DNA of 64,000 nucleotides, from contig CM031858.1 of NCBI GenBank assembly GCA_018697195.1, positions 90,739,120 to 90,803,119 of the forward strand, read 5' to 3'. The number at the start of each line of letters is the position of its first letter. The first letter of the stretch is position 1. A model generated the notes under the pieces. The model was not told where the DNA came from. It saw nothing but the letters and a program-made list of their open reading frames with translations, and searched no databases. Positions 1 to 13,199 of the stretch are shown piece by piece. The translations under genes and the position numbers were made by a program. Origin of the DNA: Certhia americana. Lineage: Eukaryota > Chordata > Aves > Passeriformes > Certhiidae.

Positions 1-3000
1 TTTAACATGAGCCTGGCAGAAATTATATGCTTTATTCAAGCAAATTAAAAGAAGAAAGCAGAAATTTGCAAGTAGTCTTAATTTCACTGCACTTTTAAGT
101 AAGAACCTCAGGAGTAAACAAGTTGTTTCAGTAGAGCTGGCCTAAATTGAAAAGGCTACATATGCTAATTTTAGAGGTGCTCAAAGTAACCAGACATAAT
201 TTCAGCAAGTCTATCATTAGCCCTGATTTGTTTCTCTTGGTTTCAACTGCCTTTATTAATTTCTTAACCTGTCAACTTTTATATAAAACAAGTTTTGTCA
301 TAAGAAAATACATTTTCACTCTCCTTTTTTCTCCATACACTTTGGGTTGTGGCTGTAAAGAGATTTTTTTCCCCCTAAGTCTTCTGAATTCTGTTCTAGT
401 ATTTATTCATGGAAATGCAAACTTCTCTTATGGAAGTACATGACAGGTACCATGTCAAAACAAATTTTTAGTATAAACACCTTGGTTCTATACTTCTTAA
501 TCAACAGTGTTTTAAAAGAAAATAAACTTATAACAGAAAAATTTATACACTGGTTCTGTCTCTATGTCCTTTCTTACAAGAGTGAAATAAACATTTTACC
601 TTTTTTTGAGACCCACTCCTCCTTCTCGCATACCTTCAGCTTTCCCTCATTTGTACACACTCTTCATATATACAGAAACATATGTAAAAATTATTAATAT
701 GCTGTACGTTTTCTCTCTCAGCAAGTCAAGGAGCTGAAATTCTTTTTCTTTATTTAACCTATGAAGGAGGAATTTTGAAAGACTTAGTCTAATGATGAAT
801 TAATGAAATTAAATAATCTTGTCTTCAAAGTGTGTCACCTACTTAACTCAGAGACATCAACTTGATACTCTCAATAGCTCATTTTTCTACAGTAGACTGA
901 AGGAAAAAAATGATCAAATTAAATAAATAACTTGTGTAAATATATAAATAATGCAATTATTTTTAAATTGAGGGTTTCTCTGCCTTCTAAAAAGAGGGAG
1001 GGAAGGAAGGGATTAAAATTTGGTGGAGTGTAATTTGTAAGGTTTAAATCAATACATAAAACAATCAGAAAAAAATCTTTAGATAGTTTGCCCTTCATTA
1101 TTGATTTCTACCAAAAAGTTCTAGAAGTTATAAAGCATGGCCTTTCCTTATTCAATTATAAAAATATTTAAAAAACTGAATGTTAGACATTGCAAAATAA
1201 AATTAGATATTGCAAAATTCATCATTGTATAAAAGTGTTACTGCAGAAGTGTATGAGCATAATGTTAACAAGTTAATATTATGTAAATCATATGCTGGAA
1301 ATGTGGAAGAAATATGCATTTCTCATTGTTAGTTCCTGAAACATGAAAATATTATAGCTGCATACAAGATAACATGATGATTTTCTGGCTTGTGCTCTGT
1401 AGGGGCAAGTGTCTTCTACAAGATTTGTGAAAATGGTGACAGTCATTCTTGAATGTTACTTGATGATCTAATCAAAGTGGATAGTTGTTTCTTGAAGAGT
1501 CTGAATTTCATTTGACTTTTCTGACTACATTCCCACACTACCACACCTTTGCAAACAACACAGGCAATCACAAATTATGTTATTTTTCTTCCATGAGTAT
1601 TTCAAGTGATTCAAGTATAGCATACATAGATGCACTTTCACAATTTTACCCCAGAATTCCAAATATCAAAGTGCCTTCTCAAATACATGTAACCTCTTTT
1701 ACATGATCTCGTCTTGTAGACATTGGGGTGTTTCTTTTTTAGTGGTTTTTCATCTTTTAATTCAAAGAACTAATATTTTCTTATGAAATATAATTCTTAG
1801 GGTATCTAAGGCTAGAACTATGGGTTAAACCCTTCATCTTGCTAGGAGAAGCCCATTCTTCTGAGACTTCCAACTGTGCGGAGTTTTTTTCATAATGGAG
1901 ATTTCTGTTACTGGTCCTACAGAAGCACGTCTCAAAGGTGACAGTGCATAGTCTTCTCATCACAGAAAGACACAAATAAGTTTTGAGATATTAGAAAAAG
2001 CAGTTGGCAGCAGCTCATTTCTTCTAAGGAGGAGGTCTAATGCCTTTGATTGTTTTAACATATGGAAGAAACTCTAATTCTTCCACAAGCAAATAAAAAA
2101 TATTTACATTTATATTTAACTACTAGACTCTTCTCTTTTTCCTCCTTTGTCACTTATTGAGAAGAACATGTCGATAAAGGGATTTAAAGGTATGCTCAAA
2201 GGGGACTGTTTGCGACTCAAAGAGGCTTTTCCCTTCCTACAATTCTTACTGCCTGTGATTTAATGGGCCAAGACAGAGTGTGAAGCACCCCTGGAACAGC
2301 AAAGGGAGTAAGAGTAAGTGCACCTATCATTTCATGGAAAGGAAACCTATATATGTATGAAAAAGATTAAGAAGTACAAGGGAAACTTTCATGGCATAAA
2401 TATGTTCATGGGTGCTAAGGAAGGTGAACTGGTGTATTTGTTTTCTGAAGCCTTGAAATACTCTAACAATTACCTTTCTATCAAGAGACCTTTACACTTG
2501 GAGTTGGGAAAAGTAATATCCAGACCACCTGCTGGGAAGCCTGTGTTACAAAGCTTTAATATTTCTCCCTGTCAATGCAAATAGTTGGTTAGTTTTATGA
2601 ATCATAGAATAGTCACTAATTCATTACTCTAATGAGTGTGTATTAAAAAGCAGTTTTCACAAAACAGATATTTTCCCATACTTGGAAATTCAAAACAACA
2701 GTTTGTTCTGAAAATTGGGATAATTTCATTTGCAGCAACAAAGATTTTATGCCACTTTGGATTTATAAATGAAACCAGCTGAATTAAATTAAATAAATTT
2801 GCAAGAGGAGCAATTCAAATTAATTACTTCTTTGGGGCTCAGCATGGCCACAGTGGTTTTCCCGCGTCTTCAAGTCTTACCATATCCATGGGAATGGATT
2901 GCTGTACAGAGGCTTTTCAAAGTCAAAGGAGATCTTAGAACACCCAAGCTTCTGATTTCTGGCTTTACACATGCCAAAAAATGTGAGGAAAGTTATGTCT

Positions 3001-5398
3001 GTGTGTCTTAGAAGAAAAATGAGAGGATATTTAGATTAGGGAACTGGTAGCAAGGGCTGATGAGCAGAAATCAGAGGAGCAGATAGATAAACAGCACTTA
3101 ATAAATTATGGAAGAGGCAAAGAAGCTTTTGGACAACTCAGGCATTCAAGCTCTAGCTGGCTATAAATATGAGCAAACTAGAGTTTTGATCAATAACGTT
3201 TCATTAAGAAGTTTCAAATCACAGTTTGTTAATCTATCAAAAAAAAAAAAAAAAAAGAGATTGATTACCACTATCCACAAAATAATTTATATTATGCTTC
3301 TTTTTGCTATTGCAGTATTGCTTACACCTCCACTTAGTTCCATACAATGGTACAAAGGTTTAGTTTAGATATTTCAAGGACAAATAGCATATTAAATTTT
3401 AGCTGCTATCAAACATTACAAATAGGATGCCATATTTATAGATCTATTTAAGGAATTTCAAACAACTCTTAACATCTGTAAAAAAAAAGCTACAAAAATA
3501 CAAAAATCACATTTCTAAAGCATATTTTGTTACACCAGTTGGAAGCATTAAAAATCGTTTGAAAAAGACATGCTGAAAAACCACTACTGTAAAGATTTGA
3601 GTCTGCCTAACTGGTACGTCTAGACTCATTAAATGTCAAAATACTAACTGTCTCTTATTTTCAGAACACAGAAATGTATATTTTTCATGTCACAGATGCC
3701 AGAGGTGAAAAGCAATTTAATTCCAAGCTGGCATGATATTAAAAAGAACTGCTGCAGAGATTTCAGGAACAACAAACCCACTTCAGACCTCAGGGAAAGC
3801 CTGCAGAGAAGTGTCCTTACTAAAATTTTAAAAGAAAGGCTTTGAACTACAACATGGAAACAAATACGGACATTTTCTGTGAGCCCAAAAAAATAAAAAA
3901 GAAAGAGAATAGATTATTCCAAAACGGAAATAAGGTCCTGGCACCTCAGCTATAAAAAGCTCACAGGACTAAGTATGTTTAGTCTCTTCCCTTCATGTTT
4001 AGCTCCAGTTTTGACTAAGAAAGTGTTATCCTTTCAGATCAACAAATCTTCCTAATGGCCTCTGCAGAAGTTAATTTCCACCTTATTCTATACAGCAGGG
4101 AACACAGTATGGGAGACTCAAAGATTTATAAAGCATACTGTGGGGCTTGGAAGAACCACCGGTTAAGTGTAGATTGTGCCTCTCAAAACTTCAAAGGACA
4201 GTAAAAGAGAAATGAAGGAAAATTAGGGCCAGAAAGAGATGCTTGTCAAAAAACACAATTTAGGATCTTCCTTCTTATGCCAAAGCTCAAAAAGCCTAAC
4301 AGTACATCATTAGGGAAAGAACCCTAAAAGCTGTAATATTTATCTCTTTTTTTCTTTTTATTTTATTTTTTAAATATGAGTTTTTAAACACTGTGCAGTA
4401 TTCCCAAGGCTTGGTAACTACCAATAGGCTGAAGACCACAACCAGCCATTTTATGACTTACCAACATGAAATAAGGGCTTCACAATCTGGCTTCAACTTA
4501 AATGGCACATGTCTGCCTCCTCTGGTTTATCAAGTTCTTATAATAGCCACCTTATCTCAAATGATGTTTTCATGCGAGATAGAAAATGATAGCATACAAC
4601 CACAGGGAAATGTAGTCTTGGATCCCCATCCATATGGGGGAAATGGTCTTCTTGAGAGAGTTAGTAAATGCACAGTGAATTAGTAAATTACACATCTCTC
4701 TTCTTGAGAGATGATAGTAAAACAGTTTGGCACTAAGACTGGATGAGCAACTGTCCATGCAAATTTACTGCACCCTGCCTGACAAAGTCCTGTCACAGTC
4801 GCACAGTCAGTACAAATGACATCCTCCCAGAGATGTTTGGAGCTGACTTCTGCAGCAGACCAAGGATGCTAAGCACAGTATATGAGGCTGACTTCTTTAG
4901 AACAAGAAGAGAGTTTGCTTTTAAAAAGGGACAGTATACCACCCACACTCTGGGCTCACATAAAATTTGCAAGTATAGGTGAGCTGGATAGCCAAAGGAG
5001 TGAGGATAGTAGCAGATAGGCCGGTATAGGCTGTGGAAGCCTGTGGGCTTTAAAATTCATTTTCTTTAAAGGAAAACACCTCTCTCCAGAAAACCACTAT
5101 CCAGAAGACCACTATCTAGGAAGTACAGAGAGTACCCTCATAAAACTGGCACCTCTGGATATTAGGCAGTTTTTAGGATGTAGGCAGTTTTAAGAAGTTT
5201 TACTGAAAAGAAGGTAGGGTAGGACTACACAGCTGAAGACAGAGATTAATGTTGCAGAACGAAACTAAAATGAATAATGTTAGATGAAATAAATGCTACC
5301 TGGGCCCACCTGAATGTTGACTCCTACACCAATTCAGAAGGTTATTCAGAAGTATTGGTAGCAGTGGGCTCTTCATTCCTGTTTCTGTTGGTTGTAAT
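1..5398. other. AT-rich noncoding DNA, no gene recognised
   Basis: Both strands carry only short open frames with no recognisable protein family. The stretch includes a 3239-3256 poly(A) run and many short A/T runs. Around 4649-4720 the string CTTCTTGAGAGA occurs twice about 50 bases apart, with TTAGTAAAT also repeated, which suggests a small decayed local duplication. An AATCATAGAATAG string near 2600 resembles the reverse complement of a CR1 tail but has no CR1 body beside it. Probably intergenic or intronic. Confidence 0.7.
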
Positions 5399-5462
5399 GA
5401 ATGGAACTAGGTGATCCTTAAGGTCCGTCCTAACCCAAACTGTTCTATGATTCTATGATTCC
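5399..5462 (+). mobile_element. CR1 LINE 3'-end fragment
   Basis: The segment matches the well-known 3' end of avian CR1 non-LTR retrotransposons. It has a GGAACTAGGTGATCCTTAAGG-like stretch, then a degenerate GTCC..CCTAACCCAAAC segment, and ends in two copies of the diagnostic ATTCTATG octamer tail (TTCTATGATTCTATGATT). The tail lies to the right, so the element is in plus orientation. Only about 60 bases are clearly recognisable. CR1 copies are normally severely 5'-truncated, so a short 3' remnant is typical. The sequence to the left (5330-5398) may be more diverged CR1 but I cannot support that. Confidence 0.85.
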
Positions 5463-7326
5463 ATCCAATAATTTCCCAGAAGCAGCAATGAGCTTCTGGA
5501 AGGTCTATACAGTGACCTCCACAGCTTGCTGGGGTTCTGCATCTCCCCCTGCCCAGCAGTACCAGAGCAGTGGTACATGACCAGGCACAAAGTAGCCCAC
5601 AGGGCAACACAGGGCTGAATAGGAATGAACGAGAGGATTTTGTTGATTTCCCAGACAGTTATCTGCTCTTGATTGTCCTGATGTGTTGAAGAGAAATTGT
5701 TAATTTATTTCATTTGGCATGCTACAGGACTTTAGGACTCACTGTGCAAGCTTTATGTATGTGAAGGAGTTGAGTATGAATAGTTCTGGTAAATTCCTGG
5801 TGACTATGTTCACATCTGTGCAAGCTTTATTCGCACTATCAGGCCCTTTTAATCTATATTTGCATAAAGTGGGATGAAGAATATCTTTGCAATCCCCCAA
5901 AGGGAATACATGCACTTTCATTTCTGTTTTGCAGACTCTAAAAAAATGGGAGTGAAAGAAGCAGTTTGCTAGAGAAGAAATTATAATTTATTTTTTTTTA
6001 GTCTAAGAGCTCTTATCTTATTACTTCTTACTAATCCTAAATGCTTATTGCAAAGACAAAAATTTAATTGACATTAGAGTTTATCACTGTAATAGGATAT
6101 AGATTACCATAAAGGCAACATAAAACATTCTTGCACAGAGCTGTTAACAAGGCTTCCTGATTGGATCTGCAAATGCAGAACTCCATGCTTTTTGTGCTCC
6201 ATTGTTTTTGCAGGCATGTATTTTAGGAAAAGCTCCAAGTATTCTGAAGGGTGACCAAAGGCAGGAGACAGCAAAGAACTCAGAGCAGAGAAAATTTTGT
6301 TGTACTGTTCAGACAATAAACAGACACTTAAGTCTGGCTTCAATTCTTTCTGTCACAGATAACTTAATAACCATGATCCACTAATTAAACACCACTAGAA
6401 AATTAGGGCAGTTCTTTTCCTTATTCACAAAGTGCTAGTGATAGGAATGTGTAAAAAATTTTACCTAGAAAATAGAGAGGAGAAATTGGTTTACAAACTG
6501 TACCTCAAGAATTGCTCAATCAATTCTATTCAAAAAGCAAACTTTTCCACATTTTCTTTGGAAAAGAAGCCTGAAAGACTGCTAGTACCTTTCAGAAAGC
6601 TATGAGCATTTTGAAATAATGAGACAAAATTTTAAAAAGAAAAAAGTTTTCAGTGTGCACTATGAATTCAACCAATTTTTTAAATTAAAAATATAGTTAT
6701 AAAAGTTATAATAAAATTTTCATGACTCATCAGATATAACAACTTGATCGATGTTGGATGAGTGTGTGGGCAAACAGACAAGCAATGCAGGAACAGTGCT
6801 AGTCCAAATTGTGGTACATATTTTGAGTACTTGGGAAGTCAGTAAAACTTTTGCAGTTTCTGAGTAGCTTTTTCCTTGAATATTTCAGTGTGGGGGAAGA
6901 TATGTTGTATTGATCCAATCACCTCTAATGATATTTTTCCTGTATGGTGCAACACAGGAGAAATCATAAGGAAGAGGCCTCAATTGATTCTACTTTATCC
7001 TTTCCCGTGTCAGTGCTACAAAGATAATTTTAGTGCCTTTTTGCAATATATATAGTAGAAAGATTAATGACTCTGGTTGTTCCTTTTGTAGAATCATTTC
7101 TGGAGGCATGCAGGGATTATAATCTGTCTCTCTTGTAGAGTATTAATGAAAAACTTCTAAAGAGCATTGTTAGAAAAATACCTTGTAACAGGAAAAGAAT
7201 GGAGCTGACAAAATGAGAAGTAGGTTTCTGCCTTACTTTTTACTACTTAATACCCCAAAGAGTAAACAGGAATATGCTTTTAAGGAATGATCACAAATTA
7301 CACTTCCTACTCAACCTGAAGAGTAG

Positions 7327-7332
<6 letters not shown>

Positions 7333-7367
<35 letters not shown>
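7333..7367. repeat. (AC)n microsatellite
   Basis: An uninterrupted AC dinucleotide array of about 35 bases, preceded by an imperfect ACACATAC start. The His-Thr-rich open frame across it is an artefact of the repeat. Arrays of this length are usually length-polymorphic. Confidence 0.98.
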
Positions 7368-7368
<1 letters not shown>

Positions 7369-10300
7369 CATATTTGACTGCAATTCCCACAGTGCACTAA
7401 CAGAGACACCATTTGCCTTCTACATTTTGAGGCTGATCACAGCAGCTCCAGTTTAATATATGTTTTTCTGCTCTACTGTTTTGTTGCATGTCTGAGCTCA
7501 TCTCTGTTTCATCCTAATTCTGTACTACAAAAGAACCCTAAAAAAAAAACTAGATTATTTCATAAATTGCACTTCTAAAGATCCTCTGACTTTTGCTGAA
7601 TTCAATGATATTTAGGCCATACAGTGCTTTATCTACCCTTTTCACTCACTTCAACTTTCCCAACAAATAAGAGAAGTAAACCATAGGGGGTTTTTTTGAC
7701 TTTAAAAAGCACTTATTTTCGAGAAAGTCATAACATGGAAAAGAAAGTGTTTCAAAAAGTATCTACTGTTCACTATTGTACTTCCAGAAATAGCATAGAA
7801 GCCTGAACTGTCCCATTTCCCATATTTCTAATTCATTAGTTTTCTTTCAACTTTGAAAATTAACTTGCTTCCTTTCCCACTTGTATTATGATGTCATACC
7901 ACAAACTAGCTATGACAGAACATCAAAGAAATGAACAGATCACCTAATTCTGTGACGTTGACAGCAGTGTGAAGAATATTTTCATGAGTCTTCTATCTCT
8001 GCTTTGTATGCAACAGGGATTGTTTGACATTTAGTAAATGCTATCATCTTGATTTCCAGAATTCTGTTCAGTGGTAGTAAAATCTGTCCCCAAACAAGCC
8101 ACAGTGTAGCTGTTTTTTCATTTCCATGCATAGTTAAACTAAAATTTGATTTGTGTGGGTTTGAAATCATTGCAGAAAGGAGTAGGGTTTTTTTGACTGT
8201 TGATGTTGTTGTTTGTTAGGTTTGAAGCTTTTGTCCCCAGAGATATGTGACCTGAGAAAAATGAGGCAAATGTCTGAAACCTGTATGTGCAAAGGAACAG
8301 ATTTTCCTTTCATGGGCCATTTGAACACTGTCTGCCACACTGAATATATTATTCTTCCTTGCTCCAACTTTGCAAGCCAAATCTGCTTCAAACAGAAAAG
8401 TAATATTGAGGGACCCTATATTTAGTCTTGTAATATGGCATAGCAGCAGGAGAGGTTCTGTCAATCAGCTGGAGTTCTGCTGTTTCCTTGGTCGACATTA
8501 GCTAGAGAATCTTTTTTCTCAAGAGGTGCAAAATCTAAAAATGATTCCATAAATCTGACTCTGATGTTAAAAGACTTAATTAAGGGGAAGCCACCATTGG
8601 TTCATTTGAAACACAGATTGAAAAACTTTTAGACTTTAGAGATGACACATAGAAACATGCTTCAGATTTGGACCATGTGTTTTGCCATTTTTGAAGATTT
8701 TCAACAAAAGTTTTGGTTTGCTACTATTTTCAGCTTACTTAAACAATGATAAAATCACACACATAATTCTTTTCTTCTTTGGAAAAAAAAATATTCTACT
8801 TTCAGAAGTAAGATTTAGAGCATCTAGTTTCCCAAGAAAAGGCATGTTTAGGAAAGTACAATTTTGCCTGATGTTCATAGTCCATTGGTGATTGCCAGCA
8901 CCTGCAATAAACACTGGCCAATATGCTCATCTGCACAATTTAATGAAAAAAAAAAATCAATAGAAAACCCAAATCAGGTGCCATAATGTCTTAAGTAGAA
9001 GAATCCTACCATGCACACGACTCCCCATTCTGAATGACGCTTTGGGAATGTGAGGCAGGCAAGCTCATAGGTCGATGCTGAAAGGTATGACCCTGTTGGC
9101 CCCATAGTTTGAAACATGCCAGAAGCCTGTGTACAAATAGCGCTCTTTTCCTCACTTCACAAATTTCAGCAGTTTAACAAGTCCCTGAAGTGAGGCAGAA
9201 TGCAAAGCCTCATCCAAAGCATCACAACAAGGAGCTGCAAACCCTCTGGAGATCTGCAGTCCGCCAGTGCCTCCACTCTGCTGATCTTGTCTAAGCTGTG
9301 CTGAATGAAGGTCAACCTTTCAATTAATGCCTATTCCACCATAGCAAATTGCTTTTTTTTTCTCCGTGAATTGATATGATATAGGAGACTTTTTTTATTA
9401 TTAATAATTTAAAGGTTCTATCTTTATTCCCTTATCCAATGGCCTGCTTTAAAGCATTAGTGAAGAATACTAATAGGGCTACTTTCACATGGGATATGTT
9501 GGTGCAAGAGATAGTACCTATAATAAGGTTGAGCGTGAGGCATAGGTAATCCCCAGGTACTTTGTGATATTTGATTTGATTTGTGATCCTTTGCAAAAGA
9601 GGCAAAACATGCTTGAACCTGATAAATGTCCTGTAAGAGAAAGAAAAATGCCTATTGGTCAGAGAACAAAATTGCTACCAAGGGGATATGTTGCTTTAAG
9701 AAAGAATATTTTCCGTATCCAACTTATTGCTAACAGCACAATGAACTAGAGGAAGAGGCAGAGAAAGGTCAGATTTAGATGACTCTTCAAGCCCCTTCTA
9801 TGTAGCCTGTAATAATGTAGTGTAATGAAGTTTTACAAAGAACAAATTCTTCCCATAAGTATTTTATTAACTATTAGCAGGTTTGGAGCGGTTTAGTTAA
9901 AGCATTGCTACCTTTATCTTTATTCTTATAAAACATGTCAATAGACTTCGGAAATTTTTATTCCTATTTTCCCAATACCTTTTCCTGATAGGAGTCTATA
10001 TTTTCATTTACAAATGCATAGAACCTAAATTTTCGGGATACTGTTCTTGCTTCTCTACAATCAAATTATTGCTATGAACAGCACTGCAGCTAATGCAGCA
10101 TGTCTTAAAATTGTGTTTTAAAGGCTCAGACCAGTAATGGCAGAAAATATTTTTTTAATAAAGACAGCAGGCAATGTTTTCCCTGTTCAATGTGTCAAAC
10201 AAAAGGTTTATTTCTTACATCAGCACAACCTTGACTTGGCATCCAAACTCTCACAACATGATGACCTTGTGAAGCAACAACCTGAAGTTTCTTAACATCA

Positions 10301-11128
10301 GAATTTTTTGTTCTCCTTCCCTTCCTGTTTGGCTTCAAGTACCTTGTAGTCTGTGGATGTTAAAACTCTATTCTTGAAGAATAAATACTCATATATATAT
10401 ATAATGTGTGTTATTTTGGCTTGGTTTCTTTTTTTTTTTTAATTATTTCTAAGACAAGCCTTCTGTTCTACTAGCACAAACAATTCTTTTGATTTTTTAA
10501 TGTCTTTGGTGATATGGTCCTCAGTGCTTTCCTGAAATTTGAAGTTTAAAATTATAGAGAGAAGATTAAACTAGCTGAATATCAGTGAGACTAATAACAG
10601 ACACATTTCACACAGTGACTGAAGAGGACCCCAAAAGTAAGGAAACCTTCTAGTGATAAGAAATAAAAGTTTTGAAAAGCATCTTTATAATTTGCATAAC
10701 TGGGCTATTTCAACTCACTATTATTCAGACATTAAAGTGTAGACTTTCTAGGTGTTTAAAATATGTAAATGTCTGAACACAACTGGTGGTGAGACAGTGT
10801 ATCCTAAAAGAATATAGGGCCAAAGAAGCCATGTACTTCAGAAGTGAGATGCCTAGTATTCAGTAGAATGTCATTCTTTCCACCCTTATGGTAAAACTGT
10901 ATATTTTCCCCTTTTCATGAGCTAAATCAATAATATTAATTATTTTAACTAATGAGTGTGTTTCTATAGGAAAAGGCTAAAAAAAGAGTGTTAAGTGCTT
11001 GAAAAATGACAACACAGACATCTTTCTCATCTTGGTGTTATAGCTTGAAGTCTTAAATCATAACAGGAAAAGAAATTACACTGCTTGTCCTATCCTCTTG
11101 GTGAAAGTGGCTGACAGAAGGACTTCAT

Positions 11129-11150
11129 CACACACACACACACACCACAC
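11129..11150. repeat. Short (CA)n microsatellite
   Basis: A CA dinucleotide array of about 16 bases followed by an interrupted CACCACAC end. It is much shorter than the array near 7.3 kb. Confidence 0.92.
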
Positions 11151-12855
11151 AAACTTACATAAATGCACAAAGGTTTGCACTAATCTTCTAGTTTTCACCA
11201 TCACTGAAAAACACTACTCTTCCTTTTATTCTTTTTGATAAAAACTGCAAGCATCCCCAAGCTTTTCTCATTAACCTTTCCTTTCTATACTTATCAGCAT
11301 CTTTTCCACATTGTTGGGGCCATTTTCCAAACAATCATTTGAGGGAAGGGGAAAAGCCAAAGCAATAATGGGCTCAGGGTCACAATTGAGACTGTTCCAT
11401 ATAATAAGCAAACCTGAAACAGTAAACTGAGAAAGAAAGAGGGAAGGAGAAGGAGAGAAAAGAAAATGCTGACTTGGGTCAGGGGTCAGCTCTCTGATCT
11501 CATTGTCAGCGCCTCTGCCTTTTGCGTTATGGAATTTGTCTTTCATTACCCTGACTGCCACTCCTGTCAATACACCCTGAAAAGACTCCTCAATAGGAAA
11601 TTGTAAAGTTCTGGTTGAGGTAACAGGGGGAACTACCCGCTGAAGCCAGCTTGTGGCTCACTGCCATTTCCTGGGTCTCCGCCCTGGTGCCACTCTTCCC
11701 CCGGCACTGCCTCACAGAGCATCAACAGGGACTGCAAGGGAAGAGGGGTTACACAGCCTGCCCCACTCCACCCCTTCCTCCCAGCCAGGGCATCCCTGCT
11801 GCTTAAGGGAATGTGGAGCTTTAATATCTGAGCCTCTCAAGTGCTACAAAGGAAAACAATGCAGAAACACCTACTCACACAAGAACATTGCAAAATCATT
11901 TGTTTCACCAACAGAAAGAACATAATGATTTTCTGAAACAGAGGTAAAATGAAGACTCTGAGTGTGGTCACAGGAACTTTAAGCATCATATACGATGAAG
12001 ATATTTAGTTCTGATTTATTCCCTCTAACTTCCTACCTTTAACAAACTGGGGATTTCCATCATAGTTAAGAGAGTTATTATCTCCCCTGACATTTGTACT
12101 ACATCAAACTATATTGAAGGCCTTTCCAATTGAGTACTCATCATTAGCACTGCTGAATGTCCCAAGAAGAGTTTTTATTTGGTACAAATTAAGGAATGAT
12201 TTTCAGTTTTTAAACAAAAATACTTGTACATTAAATCCCTTTTGAAATGTCAGATCTTCTTTTATTTTCAGTTTATCCTTAATTTTAAGTATTTAAATGT
12301 GCATTTAAATTTGCTTTTTTTTTTTTTTCTAATTTGAAGTATTTTCTTAAAATTCATGAAATTGACTCAAATTTGTGATGCAAACTCTAAATTTAGTTAT
12401 ATGACTGGTCAACTTATAAAACCATTCACTGAAAAAATTTGCTTGAAATAAAGAATCATGTGTCCACTCTCTTTCTGAAGCTCCAGCAAACTGTATTTAA
12501 AGCTTTGCTTTTTATTTAGACACAATCTAGATCACAAAAATTTAAAATGTCACTGTCCTTGGAGGTACACTGAGATTTCTTAAGCCAAACTTAAGTCTTT
12601 GCACAGTGCTACTTATAAATATTCTAGTATATATCTATTGCAGTTGCAAAACGCTGTCTAAGTTAACAAAGGGTTCTGAAATGTCTCATTGAATCCAGCC
12701 CAATTCAGCTTACACTTCCTATAGAAGGGAGAGCTCACTAAGGAGGATGCTTTAATTTCTTTAACATTTTTCTGTAAAAGTCCATAGCAATCCAGTAGTG
12801 ATTTTCCTGAGTAGTTTAGTCCTATCAGCTTAAGAATGCATTCTGATATTATCCT

Positions 12856-13199
12856 AGGAAGGAAGGAAGGAAGGTGCAGAAGGAAGGAAGGAAGGAAGGT
12901 GCAGAAGGAAGGAAGGTGCAGAAGGAAGGAAGGTGCAGAAGCAAGGTGCAGAAGGAAGGAAGGTGCAGAAGGAAGGAATGTGCAGAAGGAAGGAAGGTGC
13001 AGAAGGAAGGTGCAGAAGGAAGGAAGGTGCAGAAGGAAGGTGCGGAAGGTGCAGAAGGAAGGTGCAGAAGGAAGGAAGGAAGGTGCAGAAGGAAGGTGCA
13101 GAAGGAAGGAAGGTGCAGAAGGTGCAGAAGGTGCGGAAGGTGCGGAAGGTGCGGAAGGTGCGGAAGGAAGGTGCAGAAGGAAGGAAGGAAGGAAGGAAG
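12856..13199. repeat. Compound GGAA / GGTGC(A/G)GAA minisatellite
   Basis: About 344 bases are built entirely from two interleaved units: the tetramer GGAA and the nonamer GGTGC(A/G)GAA. I count 22 occurrences of the TGC(A/G) core, spaced by zero to five extra GGAA units. Seventeen carry TGCAG and five carry TGCGG, and four of the TGCGG units lie consecutively at about 13130-13165. The plus strand is purine-only apart from the T and C in each TGC and a few variants (AAGCAAGG, AATGTGC). The block has no stop codons, so it is open in all three plus frames and in at least two minus frames. The resulting Lys-Glu-Gly-Arg or Leu-His-Pro-Ser-Phe peptides are repeat artefacts, not genes. Confidence 0.97.

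Larger units (their letters stand above)
5463..12855. other. AT-rich noncoding DNA with microsatellites and one GC-richer patch
   Basis: No coding gene is recognised. The stretch contains two CA microsatellites (listed separately), a short AT microsatellite near 10390, a T run at 12315-12328, and a repeated string TGTGCAAGCTTTAT near 5743 and 5817. About 11640-11815 is visibly richer in G and C than its surroundings, with an open frame of about 90 codons that I do not recognise. Two polypurine stretches lie near 11435-11465. Nothing else can be supported. Confidence 0.65.

Noticed and set aside
2598..2612. CR1 tail-like AATCATAGAATAG
   Set aside because: Only the tail-like string is present; the neighbouring bases do not follow the CR1 3' region, so chance is likely.
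3239..3256. Poly(A) run as the tail of a processed pseudogene
   Set aside because: The sequence before it has no recognisable gene body and no polyadenylation signal in a sensible place; simple slippage explains it.
12856..13199. CRISPR-like regular repeats
   Set aside because: There are no unique spacers; everything is built from two short units and spacing is irregular. This is a eukaryotic minisatellite.
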